Shown here: positions 7,365 through 16,196 of the stretch, piece by piece | How positions within the stretch are numbered: the stretch's first letter is position 1 | How the letters are laid out: every line of letters starts with the position of its first letter | NCBI GenBank assembly: GCA_038253945.1 | Contig: JBBSGR010000001.1 | Coordinates: 186,001 to 250,000, forward strand | Origin: JBBRYW01 sp038253945 | GTDB taxonomy: Bacteria; Actinomycetota; Thermoleophilia; Gaiellales; Gaiellaceae | Length of the DNA stretch: 64,000 bases | Direction: 5' to 3' | Translations under genes and position numbers: made by a program | The notes under the pieces: model-generated | Database searches by the model: none | What the model was told of the DNA's origin: nothing | What the model saw: only the letters and a program-made list of their open reading frames with translations

Positions 7365-9689
7365 TCACCGAATCGCCTTCAGCGCCGCCGTGAGCGACTG
7401 CTTCTGCGTCAGGACGCCCGCGTAGAGATCGCCGTGGCGCCGGACGCGCTCGAGCACGGCGTCCATCGTGAACGCGGCGGGGTCGAGCCCCTCGTTCACC
7501 TCGTCCCAGCGAAGCGGAGTCGAGACGGGCGCTCCGACCTTCGGCCGGACCGAGTACACGGTCGCGATCGTCTTGCCCTCGCCGTTCTGGTTCGAGTCGA
7601 TCAGCACGCCGCGCCGCTTCGACTTCGTCCATTCGGTCGTCACGAGCCCTCGATGCGTCCTGGCGAGCGCGCCTGCGACGATCTCGCTGAACCGGCGCGT
7701 CTGCTCGAAGGTGTGCCGGCGGGCAATCGGCACGAGGATGTGGATCCCCTCCGACCCGCTCGTCTTCGGATAGCCGACGAGACCCAGCGCGTCGAGCGTC
7801 TGCTTGACGAGCAGGGCCACCTCGACGGTCTCGCTGAAGCCCACGTCGTCCGACGGGTCGAGGTCGAAGAGCACGAAGTCCGGCCGTGCCGGCTTGTCGA
7901 TCCGCGAGTACCAGACGTTGAGGTCGATACAGCCGGTGTTCACCATCCAGAGCAGCGCGAGCTCGTCGTTGACGAGCGGTACCTCGATCCGGCGCGTGCG
8001 CCTCGGCGTCTCGCGCGTCGTGGCCAGGTACGGGACCCGCTTGATCCACTCCGGCATGTACTTCGGGGCGTCCTTCTGGAAGAAGTGCCCGCCCCGCCAG
8101 CCGTCGGGGTATCGCTTCAGCGTGAAGGGGCGGTCGACCAGGTGCGGCACCAGAACGGGCGCTGCCGCGCGGTAGTAGGTCAGAAGGTCGCCCTTGGTGA
8201 TCCCCTCCTCCGGCCAGAAGGGCTTGTCGAGGTTCGAGAGCTTGACGACGCGCGCCCCGCTTCGCAGCTCGCTCGCGATCGGCTCCTCGCGCCGCACTCG
8301 GGCAGCCGTCTTGTCCTCGCGCAACCCTTTGTATACGGGCGCGCGCAGGTGGCCGTCGTGCGTCCACTCGGCGAACTCGACCTCGCAGACGAGCTCGGGC
8401 TCGACCCACACGACGTCGCCTCGACGGACCTTCGGCAGCTTCGGAGAGACGGCGAACGGCGAGGTCTCCCGTCTCAGCGGCTCGAGCTTTACGAGCAGCC
8501 GCGCGATCTCCCGCTCGTCGAAGCCGGTACCGCAGTTCCCGGCATAGGAGAGCTCGGTGTCGCGGTGAACCGCGAGCACGAGTGAGCCGAAGCTCGACGA
8601 GCGCCGCCCCTGACCCTTCGTGTAGCCGGCGATCACGAACTCCTCGCGACCATGAGTCTTGACCTTGATCCAATCGCGCGTCCGCCTCCCCGGCAGGTAG
8701 CGGGAGTCGGCCCGCTTGGCGACCACGCCCTCGAGGCCCTGCTCCGCCGCGACGGCCATCAGCGCGTCGCCGTCGTCGAACGCCTCGGACAGCTGCACCG
8801 TTCGGTTACGCCGATCGAGCAGCTCCTCGAGGCGGCGGCGGCGCTGCGTAAGCGGACGGTCTACGAGCGACTCGCCCTCGAGCTCGAGCAAGTCGAACAG
8901 AAACAGCACGAGCGGGGTGTCCGCCTTTCCCTGCTGCATCGCCGAGAAACTGGCGCGGCCCTGCTCGTCGAGCGCGCACACCTCCCCGTCGACGACGAGA
9001 TCGGGCGTCTTCAACGCCTTGGGTAGCTCCTTCGCGACCGACGAGAAGCGCTTGGTCAGGTCGTTTCCTCTGCGGCTGCGAAGCTCGGCCTCGCCTCCGT
9101 GCAGCCGCGTGATCGCGCGGTAGCCGTCCCACTTCACCTCGAACAGCCAGCCTGAGCCGGCCGGAACCCTCTCCGCGAGAGTCGCCAGCATCGGCTCGTA
9201 CTCGCGCCTTTCCGCCGCGGGCGAGACCTGCTCGTCTCGCTTGCGCATGAGCAGCCAGTTCTTTTCCTCTCCCGAGAGCCTCGCCGACACGAGAGTCCAG
9301 ACTCCCTGCAGCCGCTCACCGGCAAGCCGGAACGTGAGACCGCCGTCGCGCTTCTCCTCGACCAGCTCGTACGTCCCCTCGTCCCAGATGTCCACCTGAC
9401 CCGCGCCGTACTGGCCCTGCGGAATCTCACCCTCGAAGGTCGCGTACTCGAGCGGATGATCCTCGACGTGGACTGCCAGGTGCCGCTCGCCCGGCTCGAG
9501 CGGCATGCCCTTCGGCACGGCCCAGCTCGCTAGCGCGCCGTCGCGCTCGAGCCGCAGGTCGTAGTGCAGCCGTCGCGCATCGTGGCGGTGAATGACGAAG
9601 ATCGGCCTCTTCCCCGGCTTGCGGCCGCCGAAAGGCTCGGGCGTCCGTTTGGGGTCTCGCTTGCGCCGATAGTCTTCGAGCTTCGCCAC
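7365..9689 (-). CDS. ligD: multifunctional NHEJ DNA ligase D (phosphoesterase-ligase-polymerase)
   Basis: 774 residues with the domain order phosphoesterase, ligase, polymerase, as in Pseudomonas-type LigD. The 3'-phosphoesterase core HRHDARRLHYDLRLE lies at residues 34-48. The ATP-dependent ligase motif I is EVKWDGYR, with the adenylated lysine at 186, and the motif V-like IKVKTHG is near 341-347. The archaeo-eukaryotic primase-like polymerase domain has the acidic pair in FDLDPSDD (Asp609, Asp611). The enzyme repairs double-strand breaks with Ku, but no ku gene is visible in this window. The start GTG at 9689 gives the usual family N terminus. It ends convergently with the ABC permease. Confidence 0.95.
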   Translation of the reverse strand: MAKLEDYRRKRDPKRTPEPFGGRKPGKRPIFVIHRHDARRLHYDLRLERDGALASWAVPKGMPLEPGERHLAVHVEDHPLEYATFEGEIPQGQYGAGQVDIWDEGTYELVEEKRDGGLTFRLAGERLQGVWTLVSARLSGEEKNWLLMRKRDEQVSPAAERREYEPMLATLAERVPAGSGWLFEVKWDGYRAITRLHGGEAELRSRRGNDLTKRFSSVAKELPKALKTPDLVVDGEVCALDEQGRASFSAMQQGKADTPLVLFLFDLLELEGESLVDRPLTQRRRRLEELLDRRNRTVQLSEAFDDGDALMAVAAEQGLEGVVAKRADSRYLPGRRTRDWIKVKTHGREEFVIAGYTKGQGRRSSSFGSLVLAVHRDTELSYAGNCGTGFDEREIARLLVKLEPLRRETSPFAVSPKLPKVRRGDVVWVEPELVCEVEFAEWTHDGHLRAPVYKGLREDKTAARVRREEPIASELRSGARVVKLSNLDKPFWPEEGITKGDLLTYYRAAAPVLVPHLVDRPFTLKRYPDGWRGGHFFQKDAPKYMPEWIKRVPYLATTRETPRRTRRIEVPLVNDELALLWMVNTGCIDLNVWYSRIDKPARPDFVLFDLDPSDDVGFSETVEVALLVKQTLDALGLVGYPKTSGSEGIHILVPIARRHTFEQTRRFSEIVAGALARTHRGLVTTEWTKSKRRGVLIDSNQNGEGKTIATVYSVRPKVGAPVSTPLRWDEVNEGLDPAAFTMDAVLERVRRHGDLYAGVLTQKQSLTAALKAIR

Positions 9690-9810
9690 CGGTCTTGTGT
9701 CACGCTCCGTTCCGGACCGCTACGAAATCTCTCCGAACCAGTGTGAGACATGGCAAACCGACTGGAAGCTGGCTCTGAGAGTGGGGGATAACCCTGTGGA
9801 TGATGTGGAT
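9690..9810. other. accA-ligD intergenic region
   Basis: The 121 bases between the accA stop and the ligD start (both genes leftward) contain no ORF I can support. They presumably hold the ligD promoter. I could not identify a convincing -35/-10 pair or a hairpin followed by a T-run. Confidence 0.4.
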
Positions 9811-10752
9811 TCAGGTATGCAGCGCGTAGACGCCCATCGCCCGGAACCGCTGCCTGCGGCGCCGCGTGAGCTCGTCTCCGCTCACGCCGTTCACGTCTGA
9901 GAGCGCGTCCCGGATCGCCTCGCCGAGGAGGCGCGCGGCCTCGTCGTGATCTGTATGAGCGCCACCCTCCGGCTCGGCGACGACCGTGTCGACGACACCG
10001 AGCTCGAGGCAGTGCCCGGCGTCGGGCTTGAACGCCGCGGCCGCCTTCTCCTTCTGATCCTGGTCGCGCCACAGGATCGCGGCACAACCCTCCGGCGAGA
10101 TCACCGAGTAGATCGCGTTCGCCTGCATCAGGACTCGGTCCGCGAGCGCGATCGCGATGGCGCCGCCGGATCCCCCCTCGCCGATGATCGAGGCGATCGT
10201 CGGAACCTCGAGCCGGGCCAGCACGGATTGCGCCTGGGCGATCGCGCCGCCCTGGCCGTGCTGCTCGGCGGCAAGGCCGGGATATGCGCCCGGGGTGTCG
10301 ACGAACGTGAGCAGCGGAAAATGGTGACGGCCGGCGAGCTCCATCACGCGCATCGCCTTGCGGTAACCCTCGGGGTGGGCCATGCCGAAGTTCCGCCGCT
10401 GGCGCTCGCGCAGGTCGCGGGCCTTCTGGTGCCCGATGAAAGCCACCGTTCTCCCGTCGAAGCGGCCGAGCCCGCAGACGAGGGCGGCGTCGTCGGCACG
10501 GCCCCGATCGCCGTGCAGCTCCACGAGGTCGTCCAGCAGCCGCTCGAGATAGTCGAGCGTGTAGGGGCGCTCCTCGTGGCGGGCAAGCTCGACGGAGCGC
10601 CAGATCTCGTCGTCGGCCGGCTCGGCAACGATCCGCTGGAGCTGCCGCTCGAGGCGATCGACCTCGACCTCGACACCGGTACGGCCGAGCAGACGCAGCC
10701 TCCGCAGCCTGCTCAGCCGCTCGCGCAGGTTGGACTCGGCCTCACTCGGCAT
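9811..10752 (-). CDS. accA: acetyl-CoA carboxylase carboxyltransferase subunit alpha
   Basis: 313 residues, the normal AccA length. Recognisable elements are the N-terminal coiled region, GHQKARD, FGMAHPEGYRKAMR, FVDTPGAYPG and SIIGEGGSGGAIAI, the crotonase-fold segments that bind carboxybiotin and acetyl-CoA. With AccD it transfers CO2 from biotin to acetyl-CoA to make malonyl-CoA for fatty acid synthesis. The ATG overlaps the accD 3' end by 11 bases, so the two subunits are translationally coupled. Neither accB nor accC is in the window. Confidence 0.96.
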   Translation of the reverse strand: MPSEAESNLRERLSRLRRLRLLGRTGVEVEVDRLERQLQRIVAEPADDEIWRSVELARHEERPYTLDYLERLLDDLVELHGDRGRADDAALVCGLGRFDGRTVAFIGHQKARDLRERQRRNFGMAHPEGYRKAMRVMELAGRHHFPLLTFVDTPGAYPGLAAEQHGQGGAIAQAQSVLARLEVPTIASIIGEGGSGGAIAIALADRVLMQANAIYSVISPEGCAAILWRDQDQKEKAAAAFKPDAGHCLELGVVDTVVAEPEGGAHTDHDEAARLLGEAIRDALSDVNGVSGDELTRRRRQRFRAMGVYALHT

Positions 10753-11587
10753 TGGCGAAAAGGCGGAGCAGCCGCCCGACGTAGGGGCGGAGCTCGAGCC
10801 GCGGGACGATCGCGTCGAGGTGGCCGAAACGCAGATTGGACTCGGCTAGCCCGAAGTCCTCCGGCAGCTTCTCGCGTGTCGTCTGCTGCACGACCCGCGG
10901 ACCCGTGAACGCGAGGAGCGACCCCGGCTCGGCGATCACGACGTCGCCGAGACTCGCGAAGCTCGCGAGAACACCGGCCGTCGTCGGATGGGCCATGACG
11001 CTGATGAAGGCGCCGCCCGCATCGTGGAGATCGGCCACCGCGCACACAGTCTTGGGTAGCTGCATGAGCGAGAGGATGCCCTCCTGCATGCGGGCGCCAC
11101 CCGAGGTCGTGACCGAGACGAGCGGCTCGCCGCGCTCCGCGGCGCCCTCGCAGGCACGAGAGAACTTCTCGCCGACGACGCTCCCCATCGACCCGCCCAT
11201 GAAGCCGAAGTCCATCACGGCGAGCTGACAGGGCTGGCGCTCGATCTGCGCCTGCCCGATCATCATCGCGTCGCCAAGGCCAGTCTTGACCTCCGCCTCC
11301 GCCAGGCGCTCCGTGTAGGGGCGGAGGTCGAAGAAATCGAGCGGATCGTCCGAGCGGAGCTCTGCCGCTTCCTCTGTGAAGCTTCCGCTGTCCACCAGCT
11401 GCGCGATCCGGGCGCGTGCGGAAACCGGAAAGTGGTGCTTGCAGTGCGGGCAGACGCGGAGGTTTGCATCCAGTTCGTCGTCGCGGTAGTGCGACCCACA
11501 GGACGGGCAGGTGTTGGGGTGCGGCTTGCCACTGAGCGCGGGCGCGTGAGTGTGCTCGATCGAGACGGCGATTCGTTCCTCGGCCAT
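10742..11587 (-). CDS. accD: acetyl-CoA carboxylase carboxyltransferase subunit beta
   Basis: 281 residues. An N-terminal C4 zinc ribbon is formed by Cys27, Cys30, Cys46 and Cys49 (CPSC and CPHC pairs). The carboxyltransferase fold follows with MDFGFMGGSMGSVVGEK, TTSGGARMQEG and GSLLAFTGPRVVQQT. It is the partner of AccA immediately downstream. A separate accD-accA pair, instead of the large fused acyl-CoA carboxylase beta chains common in mycolata, supports a deep-branching actinobacterial lineage. Confidence 0.96.
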   Translation of the reverse strand: MAEERIAVSIEHTHAPALSGKPHPNTCPSCGSHYRDDELDANLRVCPHCKHHFPVSARARIAQLVDSGSFTEEAAELRSDDPLDFFDLRPYTERLAEAEVKTGLGDAMMIGQAQIERQPCQLAVMDFGFMGGSMGSVVGEKFSRACEGAAERGEPLVSVTTSGGARMQEGILSLMQLPKTVCAVADLHDAGGAFISVMAHPTTAGVLASFASLGDVVIAEPGSLLAFTGPRVVQQTTREKLPEDFGLAESNLRFGHLDAIVPRLELRPYVGRLLRLFANAE

Positions 11588-11620
11588 GGACGTCGGAGTC
11601 TAGTCCGGCCGGGCCTTTCT

Positions 11621-12397
11621 CTAGAGGCCGAGCGCCGCGAGCAGACGGCGCGACGGCTCGGTGTTCCGTCCGTCGGCCGTGAGTCCAGAAAGACCGGCGC
11701 CGAGAACGGCCGCACCACCGGCCACTCTCCGGAGGAGGACTTCGGCCTCGTCCAGTGACACGCCGCCGGGCTCGGGCATGAACGGGGCAACCTGATCCGA
11801 GTCGAGCGCGTCGAAGTCGATCGCCACGTAGACGCCGCTCGTGCCCGCGAGCACCCCGGCCAGGTGATCCGGCGAGGTGGAGAGCCCGCTACGCGCGATG
11901 TACTCCCGCTCCGGCGGGTCGAGCGCTCGCGCGCCCAGCAGGACGACGTCCTCCGTCTCTACGGCCCCCGAGTCGAGCACTGTGCGGAGCGCCATCCCCC
12001 ATTCATTCCCCGACGGCGAGGTCTCCGGCGTATTGAGGTCGCCGTGAGCGTCGAGCCAGACGAGGGCAATCCGCCCGTGCCGCGCCGCCAGCGCCTCGAC
12101 GGCTCCGACATGAGCAGCGCAGCAGCCTCCGAGCACGACCGGGCGTTCCGGCAGGTCGAGGGCCACTCCGACGGCTTGCGCTGCCGGCGAGCCCTCTGCG
12201 ACGACGGCTGCCTCCGGGTACGGAAGCGGTAACCGGGCAGCCTCCGCCATTCGCTCGCCCCCCTCCCCCCAGGCGCGGGGGACACGGACCAGCCCGGCGG
12301 CAAAATCGCGCCCGCAAGCGTGGCACTGGTACTCGGGGCCGAGTGCAACTGCGGTGTAACCCTTGCAGTCGGGGCACTTCGCGCGCAGACTGCTCAT
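11621..12397 (-). CDS. arginase-fold protein with N-terminal zinc ribbon and altered metal ligand
   Basis: 258 residues. Residues 8-28 have a CxxC-x13-CxxC zinc ribbon. The rest has the arginase/agmatinase layout. DAHGDLNTPETSPSG (from residue 116) retains the Asp-x-His-x-Asp metal ligands, and DFDALD (from 194) retains the second aspartate pair. The usual GGDHS motif reads GGCCAAH (90-96), so the metal-binding His aligns with Cys93. The usual GNIHGM reads GNEWGM, putting Trp133 at the catalytic His position. The zinc-ribbon fusion and these two changes make ordinary arginase or agmatinase activity doubtful. It lies upstream of accD in the same direction, 33 bases away. Confidence 0.7.
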   Translation of the reverse strand: MSSLRAKCPDCKGYTAVALGPEYQCHACGRDFAAGLVRVPRAWGEGGERMAEAARLPLPYPEAAVVAEGSPAAQAVGVALDLPERPVVLGGCCAAHVGAVEALAARHGRIALVWLDAHGDLNTPETSPSGNEWGMALRTVLDSGAVETEDVVLLGARALDPPEREYIARSGLSTSPDHLAGVLAGTSGVYVAIDFDALDSDQVAPFMPEPGGVSLDEAEVLLRRVAGGAAVLGAGLSGLTADGRNTEPSRRLLAALGL

Positions 12398-12479
12398 GGG
12401 GCAACCTGTTGAGGATCATGCGGAGCGGGCGATTGACGACCGGAGGCGTCATTCCGGCGATCCCAGACCCGTAGGGTGC

Positions 12480-13430
12480 TCACGAACCGGCGGCCGGGCT
12501 GGAGCAGGCCGGCGCCAGGGCTTTCTCGTACGTGTCGTGGCGGCGAACCGGGCGCATGCCGGCTCGCTCGTAGAGCCGGACGGCACCCGTCGTGTTCTCG
12601 GCGTCGACGCCGAGACCGACGCGCGTGGCGCCGCGATGCTTGAAGTCGGCGAACGAGTGCAACAGGAGCGCAAGCGCCAAGCCGCATCGTCGCCACGGCC
12701 GGCGCACGCCAAGCGTCCCCACCCAGCCGAACGTGCGATCGCCGGAGAAGTGCCAGGCGTTGAGGCAGACCGCGGCGAGCGAGCCGTCCGCTTCGGCAAG
12801 CCACCACAGCGCCGCGTCGAAGTCTGCCCGCAGTAGCGAGAAGCGGCGCCACTCCTCGAGCGGGATCCGGTGGTAGTCCCAGTGGTCCGCGAACGACTCC
12901 TGGACGCACTCGTAGACCGCAGCCTCGTCGCGCTCCCGGTCGAAGGAGCGAACGCTGACTCCTTCCGGCCAGCCCGGCTCCTCGGGGCGCTTCGGCAAGT
13001 CGATCTCCATGTGGAAGGAGTGCCGGATCGGGTGGTATCCCGCTTCAACAAAGGAGTGGGCCACCTCATGGTCGCGCTGGGCGACGTACCCGCGTGCGAG
13101 CGAATCGGGCTTCCCGCGCTCGGCCGCCCAGCGCTCCGCGGCCCGGATCAGGGTTGCCGCCACCTCCCGCCGTCCGTCGCCGAGCGCGACTCGAAGGTCG
13201 AGCGGGAAGCGGGCGCCGTCGCCGTCGCTCCCGACGTCTACATAGCCGACTGCGCGGCCGCCGCGCTCGGCCAGAAACATCCCGAGGTCAGGCAGGGCGA
13301 ACCAGCTACGTACCTCTCGCTCGTGCACGTCGCCCGCGTCGTACAGCTCGCGTGTGACCTCGTTGCAGATCGCCGAGATGACGGAGGCATCGGACTCGGT
13401 CGGGATCCGGATCTGAAGCTCAGGCCGCAC
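12480..13430 (-). CDS. tandem GNAT acetyltransferase (mycothiol synthase-like architecture)
   Basis: 316 residues. The C-terminal half is a good GNAT domain. GWVGTLGVRRPWRRCGLALAL is the strand and acetyl-CoA loop (R-R-x-x-G-L/A), and VDAENTTGAVRLYERAGMRP is the last helix and strand. The N-terminal half resembles a second, degenerate GNAT domain (residues about 7-140). Tandem GNATs of this size include MshD, but MshD identity would need the rest of the mycothiol pathway, which is not seen here. The GTG start lies 8 bases after the HAD gene. Confidence 0.72.
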   Translation of the reverse strand: MRPELQIRIPTESDASVISAICNEVTRELYDAGDVHEREVRSWFALPDLGMFLAERGGRAVGYVDVGSDGDGARFPLDLRVALGDGRREVAATLIRAAERWAAERGKPDSLARGYVAQRDHEVAHSFVEAGYHPIRHSFHMEIDLPKRPEEPGWPEGVSVRSFDRERDEAAVYECVQESFADHWDYHRIPLEEWRRFSLLRADFDAALWWLAEADGSLAAVCLNAWHFSGDRTFGWVGTLGVRRPWRRCGLALALLLHSFADFKHRGATRVGLGVDAENTTGAVRLYERAGMRPVRRHDTYEKALAPACSSPAAGS

Positions 13431-13438
13431 CGTCTGTG

Positions 13439-14113
13439 CTACGCAGCGACCAGCTCGTCGACCGTGTCCGGTAGCCGGCCGAGGTCAGGCAGCTCGCGAT
13501 CCGGCTCGACTGCCCCCTGCTCTCCGAGCCGGTTGATCCAGACGCTCCGGAGGCCCAGCTCCCGAGCGGGCGCGATGTCGTGGAACTGGCTCGCACCCAC
13601 GTGCACGTGGCGCGCACGGTCGGCGGTCGTTTCCGAGAAGAAGCGCTCCCAGTGGGCGAGCTCGGGCTTGTACGAGCCGACGTCCTCGGCCACGACCGTG
13701 GCGTCGATCGGAACGCCGATCTGGGCGCGCGAGGCGTCGATCAGGTCTCGGTCCGAGTTCGAGAGAATCGCAAGCTTCCAGCCCCGGACCCGCAGATCCT
13801 CGAGAGCCGCGCGGACCTCGGGGAAGGGCGCCCATCCGGGAAGCGCCTGCGCCAGAGCTGCCCCTTCGCCCTCGGGAATCTGCACCGCTTCCTCCTCGGC
13901 CAGCCGGAACAGCGCCAGCGTCATCACCTCGCGGTAGCTGCGGTAGTCGGCCTGGAGCTCCGGCTCGATCTCGTGGTAGCGGACGAGCAGGCCGGGCGCG
14001 CGCTCGACGCCGAAGAGACGCTCGAGCTCGGCCCTGATGCCGCCGTTCCAGTCGATCAGCGTTCCGTAGCAGTCGAACGTCGCCCAGCGCGAGGAACCTG
14101 CGGCAGTCGTCAC
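13439..14113 (-). CDS. HAD-superfamily hydrolase (2-haloacid dehalogenase type)
   Basis: 224 residues. HAD motif I is FDCYGTLIDW (nucleophile Asp in DCYGT), motif II is AILSNSD, motif III is the lysine in GSYKPELAHW, and motif IV lies in HVGASQFHDI. The DCYGT motif and the SYKP segment match type II haloacid dehalogenase-like proteins, many of which act on phosphorylated metabolites. The start GTG at 14113 fits the conserved N terminus. It lies in the same direction as the GNAT gene and 24 bases after fabF. Confidence 0.82.
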   Translation of the reverse strand: MTTAAGSSRWATFDCYGTLIDWNGGIRAELERLFGVERAPGLLVRYHEIEPELQADYRSYREVMTLALFRLAEEEAVQIPEGEGAALAQALPGWAPFPEVRAALEDLRVRGWKLAILSNSDRDLIDASRAQIGVPIDATVVAEDVGSYKPELAHWERFFSETTADRARHVHVGASQFHDIAPARELGLRSVWINRLGEQGAVEPDRELPDLGRLPDTVDELVAA

Positions 14114-14137
14114 TGTGGCGAGGTTACCCGGCTCGGT

Positions 14138-15418
14138 TCAGCCGGGCTGCTCCTCGAAGCGGGCCACCACGATGCAGGCGTTGTGACCGCCGAAGCCGAA
14201 CGAGTTCGACACGCCGACGCGAATATCGGCCCTGCGGGATTCGTTCGGGATGTAGTCCAGGTCGCACTCGGGATCGGCCGACTCGTAGTTGATCGTCGGC
14301 GGCAGGACGCCGCGCTCGACGGCCAGAACGGTGAAGATCGCCTCGACCGCCCCGGCCGCTCCGAGGCAGTGACCGGTCGCGCCCTTCGTCGAGGAAATCG
14401 GCACCTTGGCCGCAACATCCTCGCCGAGAGCGAGCTTGATCACTCTGGTCTCGCTCGCGTCCCCGAGCGGGGTCGACGTCCCGTGAGCGTTGATGTAGCC
14501 GATGTCTACCGGGTCGATGCCAGCGTCGCCGAATGCCATCCGCATGGCCCGCGCCGGGTTCTCGCCGCTCGGGTCCGGCTCGGTGATGTGAGCGGCGTCC
14601 GACGACACCCCGTAGCCGAGCAGCTCTGCATAGATCTTTGCGCCACGGTCACGGGCATGCTCGAGCTCCTCCAGTACGACGACGGCGCCGGCCTCGCCCA
14701 TGACGAAGCCGTCCCGGCCGGCGTCGAAGGGGCGGCTGGCTCGCTTGGGGTCGTCGTTCCGCCGCGACAGCGCCCGCATGGCGCCGAAGCCGGCAATGCC
14801 GATGCGCGTGATCGGCGCCTCGGTGCCGCCGCACAGCATCACGTCCGCACGGCCGAGCCGAATCGCGTCGGCACCTTCTCCGATCGCCATGTTCGAGGCT
14901 GCACAGGCGGTGCACTGCGACGAGAGCGGCCCCTGCGTCCCGAGCTCCATCGAGACCCAGGCGGCACCCATGTTCGGGATGATCGCCGTAATCGAGAAAG
15001 GATTGACCCGATCCGGGCCCCGGTCTCTCAGCACGTCGTAACAGTCCTGATACGCCTGGAGACCGCCTATGCCGGTTGCAATCGAGGCGCCGATCCGGTC
15101 GGGGTGCCGTGCGATGTCGATGCCCGCGTCCTGCTCGGCCTGCCGAGCCGCCGACACGATCATCTGTGCGAAGCGGTCCATCCGCCGCGCGGTCCGCTTC
15201 TCGATCCAGATCGTCGGATCGAAGCCACTGACCTCGCAGGCGAAATGGACCGGATAGCCGCTGTGGTCGAAGTGTGTGATCTCGCCAGCCGCCGACTCGC
15301 CGGCGGTCAGCCCTGCCCAGGTCGACTCCAAGTCGCTGCCCAGCGGCGTCACGCAGCCGAGACCGGTGATGACGACTCGCCGCCGCCCGTTCGCGCTGAC
15401 ACCGTAGACGCCCATCAC
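14138..15418 (-). CDS. fabF: 3-oxoacyl-[acyl-carrier-protein] synthase II
   Basis: About 426 residues from a GTG overlapping the fabG stop (GTGA); an ATG one codon later is possible. The condensing-enzyme triad is visible: Cys172 in CTACAAS, His312 in NAHGTSTPLGD and His350 in GATGHCLGAAG. It condenses malonyl-ACP with acyl-ACP in chain elongation. It is the last gene of the fab cluster. The gene normally between fabG and fabF, acpP, is absent. Confidence 0.95.
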   Translation of the reverse strand: MMGVYGVSANGRRRVVITGLGCVTPLGSDLESTWAGLTAGESAAGEITHFDHSGYPVHFACEVSGFDPTIWIEKRTARRMDRFAQMIVSAARQAEQDAGIDIARHPDRIGASIATGIGGLQAYQDCYDVLRDRGPDRVNPFSITAIIPNMGAAWVSMELGTQGPLSSQCTACAASNMAIGEGADAIRLGRADVMLCGGTEAPITRIGIAGFGAMRALSRRNDDPKRASRPFDAGRDGFVMGEAGAVVVLEELEHARDRGAKIYAELLGYGVSSDAAHITEPDPSGENPARAMRMAFGDAGIDPVDIGYINAHGTSTPLGDASETRVIKLALGEDVAAKVPISSTKGATGHCLGAAGAVEAIFTVLAVERGVLPPTINYESADPECDLDYIPNESRRADIRVGVSNSFGFGGHNACIVVARFEEQPG

Positions 15419-16149
15419 ATGCCCAGTCCGCCATCGACGAGCAGTACCTCGCCCGTGATGAACGAAGCCTCGTCGGAGCAGAGAAAGCGTACCGCGCCCG
15501 CGATGTCCCGTGGGTCGCCGAGGCGGCCGAGCGGCGTGTTCGCGAGCATCACCTGCCGCAGCTCCTCTGGTAGCTCCCGCGTCAGGCGCGTGTCGACGTA
15601 GCCGGGAGCTATCGCGTTGACGCGCACGCCGCGCGAGCCGAGCTCCCGCGCCAGGGACTTCGTGAGGCCGATGATTCCAGCCTTCGAAGCTGCATAATTC
15701 GTCTGGCCCGGGTTCCCGTGCAGGCCGACGATACTGGTCAGGTTGACGATCGAGCCGGTCCGCCTGCGCATCATCCCGCGCGCGACCGCGCGGCAGGTGA
15801 AGAACGCGCCACCGAGATTCGTGTCGAGGACCGTCTCCCAGTCGGCGTCGGGCATTCGGGCGATCATGCCGTCGCGCGTGACGCCGGCGTTGTTCACGAG
15901 GATGTCGAGCTCGCCTGCCTGCTCGACAAGCGCGCGTGCTTGCTCGGCGTCCGAGACGTCGGCCTGGACGGCGCGCGCTCCCGACTCGGAGGCAACCTGC
16001 TCGGCCTCCTCCCGGCCGGCCCGGTAGGACAGAGTCACGGATGCCCCCGCGGCGGTCAGCTCGCCGACGATCGCGCGCCCGATGCCACGTGAGCCTCCGG
16101 TGACAAGCGCCTGCCTGCCCTCGAGCGAAGCGAAAGCAGCCCCTGCCAC
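15415..16149 (-). CDS. fabG: 3-oxoacyl-[acyl-carrier-protein] reductase
   Basis: 244-residue short-chain dehydrogenase. The NADP-binding TGGSRGIG lies near residues 17-24, NNAG follows at about 86-89, and the catalytic Ser139, Tyr152 and Lys156 lie in NYAASKAG. The C terminus has the usual GEVLLVDGG. It reduces 3-oxoacyl-ACP to 3-hydroxyacyl-ACP. It lies 47 bases after fabD and overlaps fabF, so its role in the fatty acid cycle is clear from context. Confidence 0.94.
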   Translation of the reverse strand: MAGAAFASLEGRQALVTGGSRGIGRAIVGELTAAGASVTLSYRAGREEAEQVASESGARAVQADVSDAEQARALVEQAGELDILVNNAGVTRDGMIARMPDADWETVLDTNLGGAFFTCRAVARGMMRRRTGSIVNLTSIVGLHGNPGQTNYAASKAGIIGLTKSLARELGSRGVRVNAIAPGYVDTRLTRELPEELRQVMLANTPLGRLGDPRDIAGAVRFLCSDEASFITGEVLLVDGGLGM

Positions 16150-16196
16150 AGTTAGTGCCGGAACTTCGAGCGCCGCTGGAAAGTCCCCTCGACCAT

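Noticed and set aside
9781..9815. CTGTGGATGATGTGGATTC as DnaA boxes near the accA 3' end
   Set aside because: The matches to TTNTNCACA are imperfect, isolated and partly at the end of a coding region.
12480..13430. Mycothiol synthase (mshD)
   Set aside because: The tandem GNAT architecture fits, but no other mycothiol gene is present and the key residues could not be verified.
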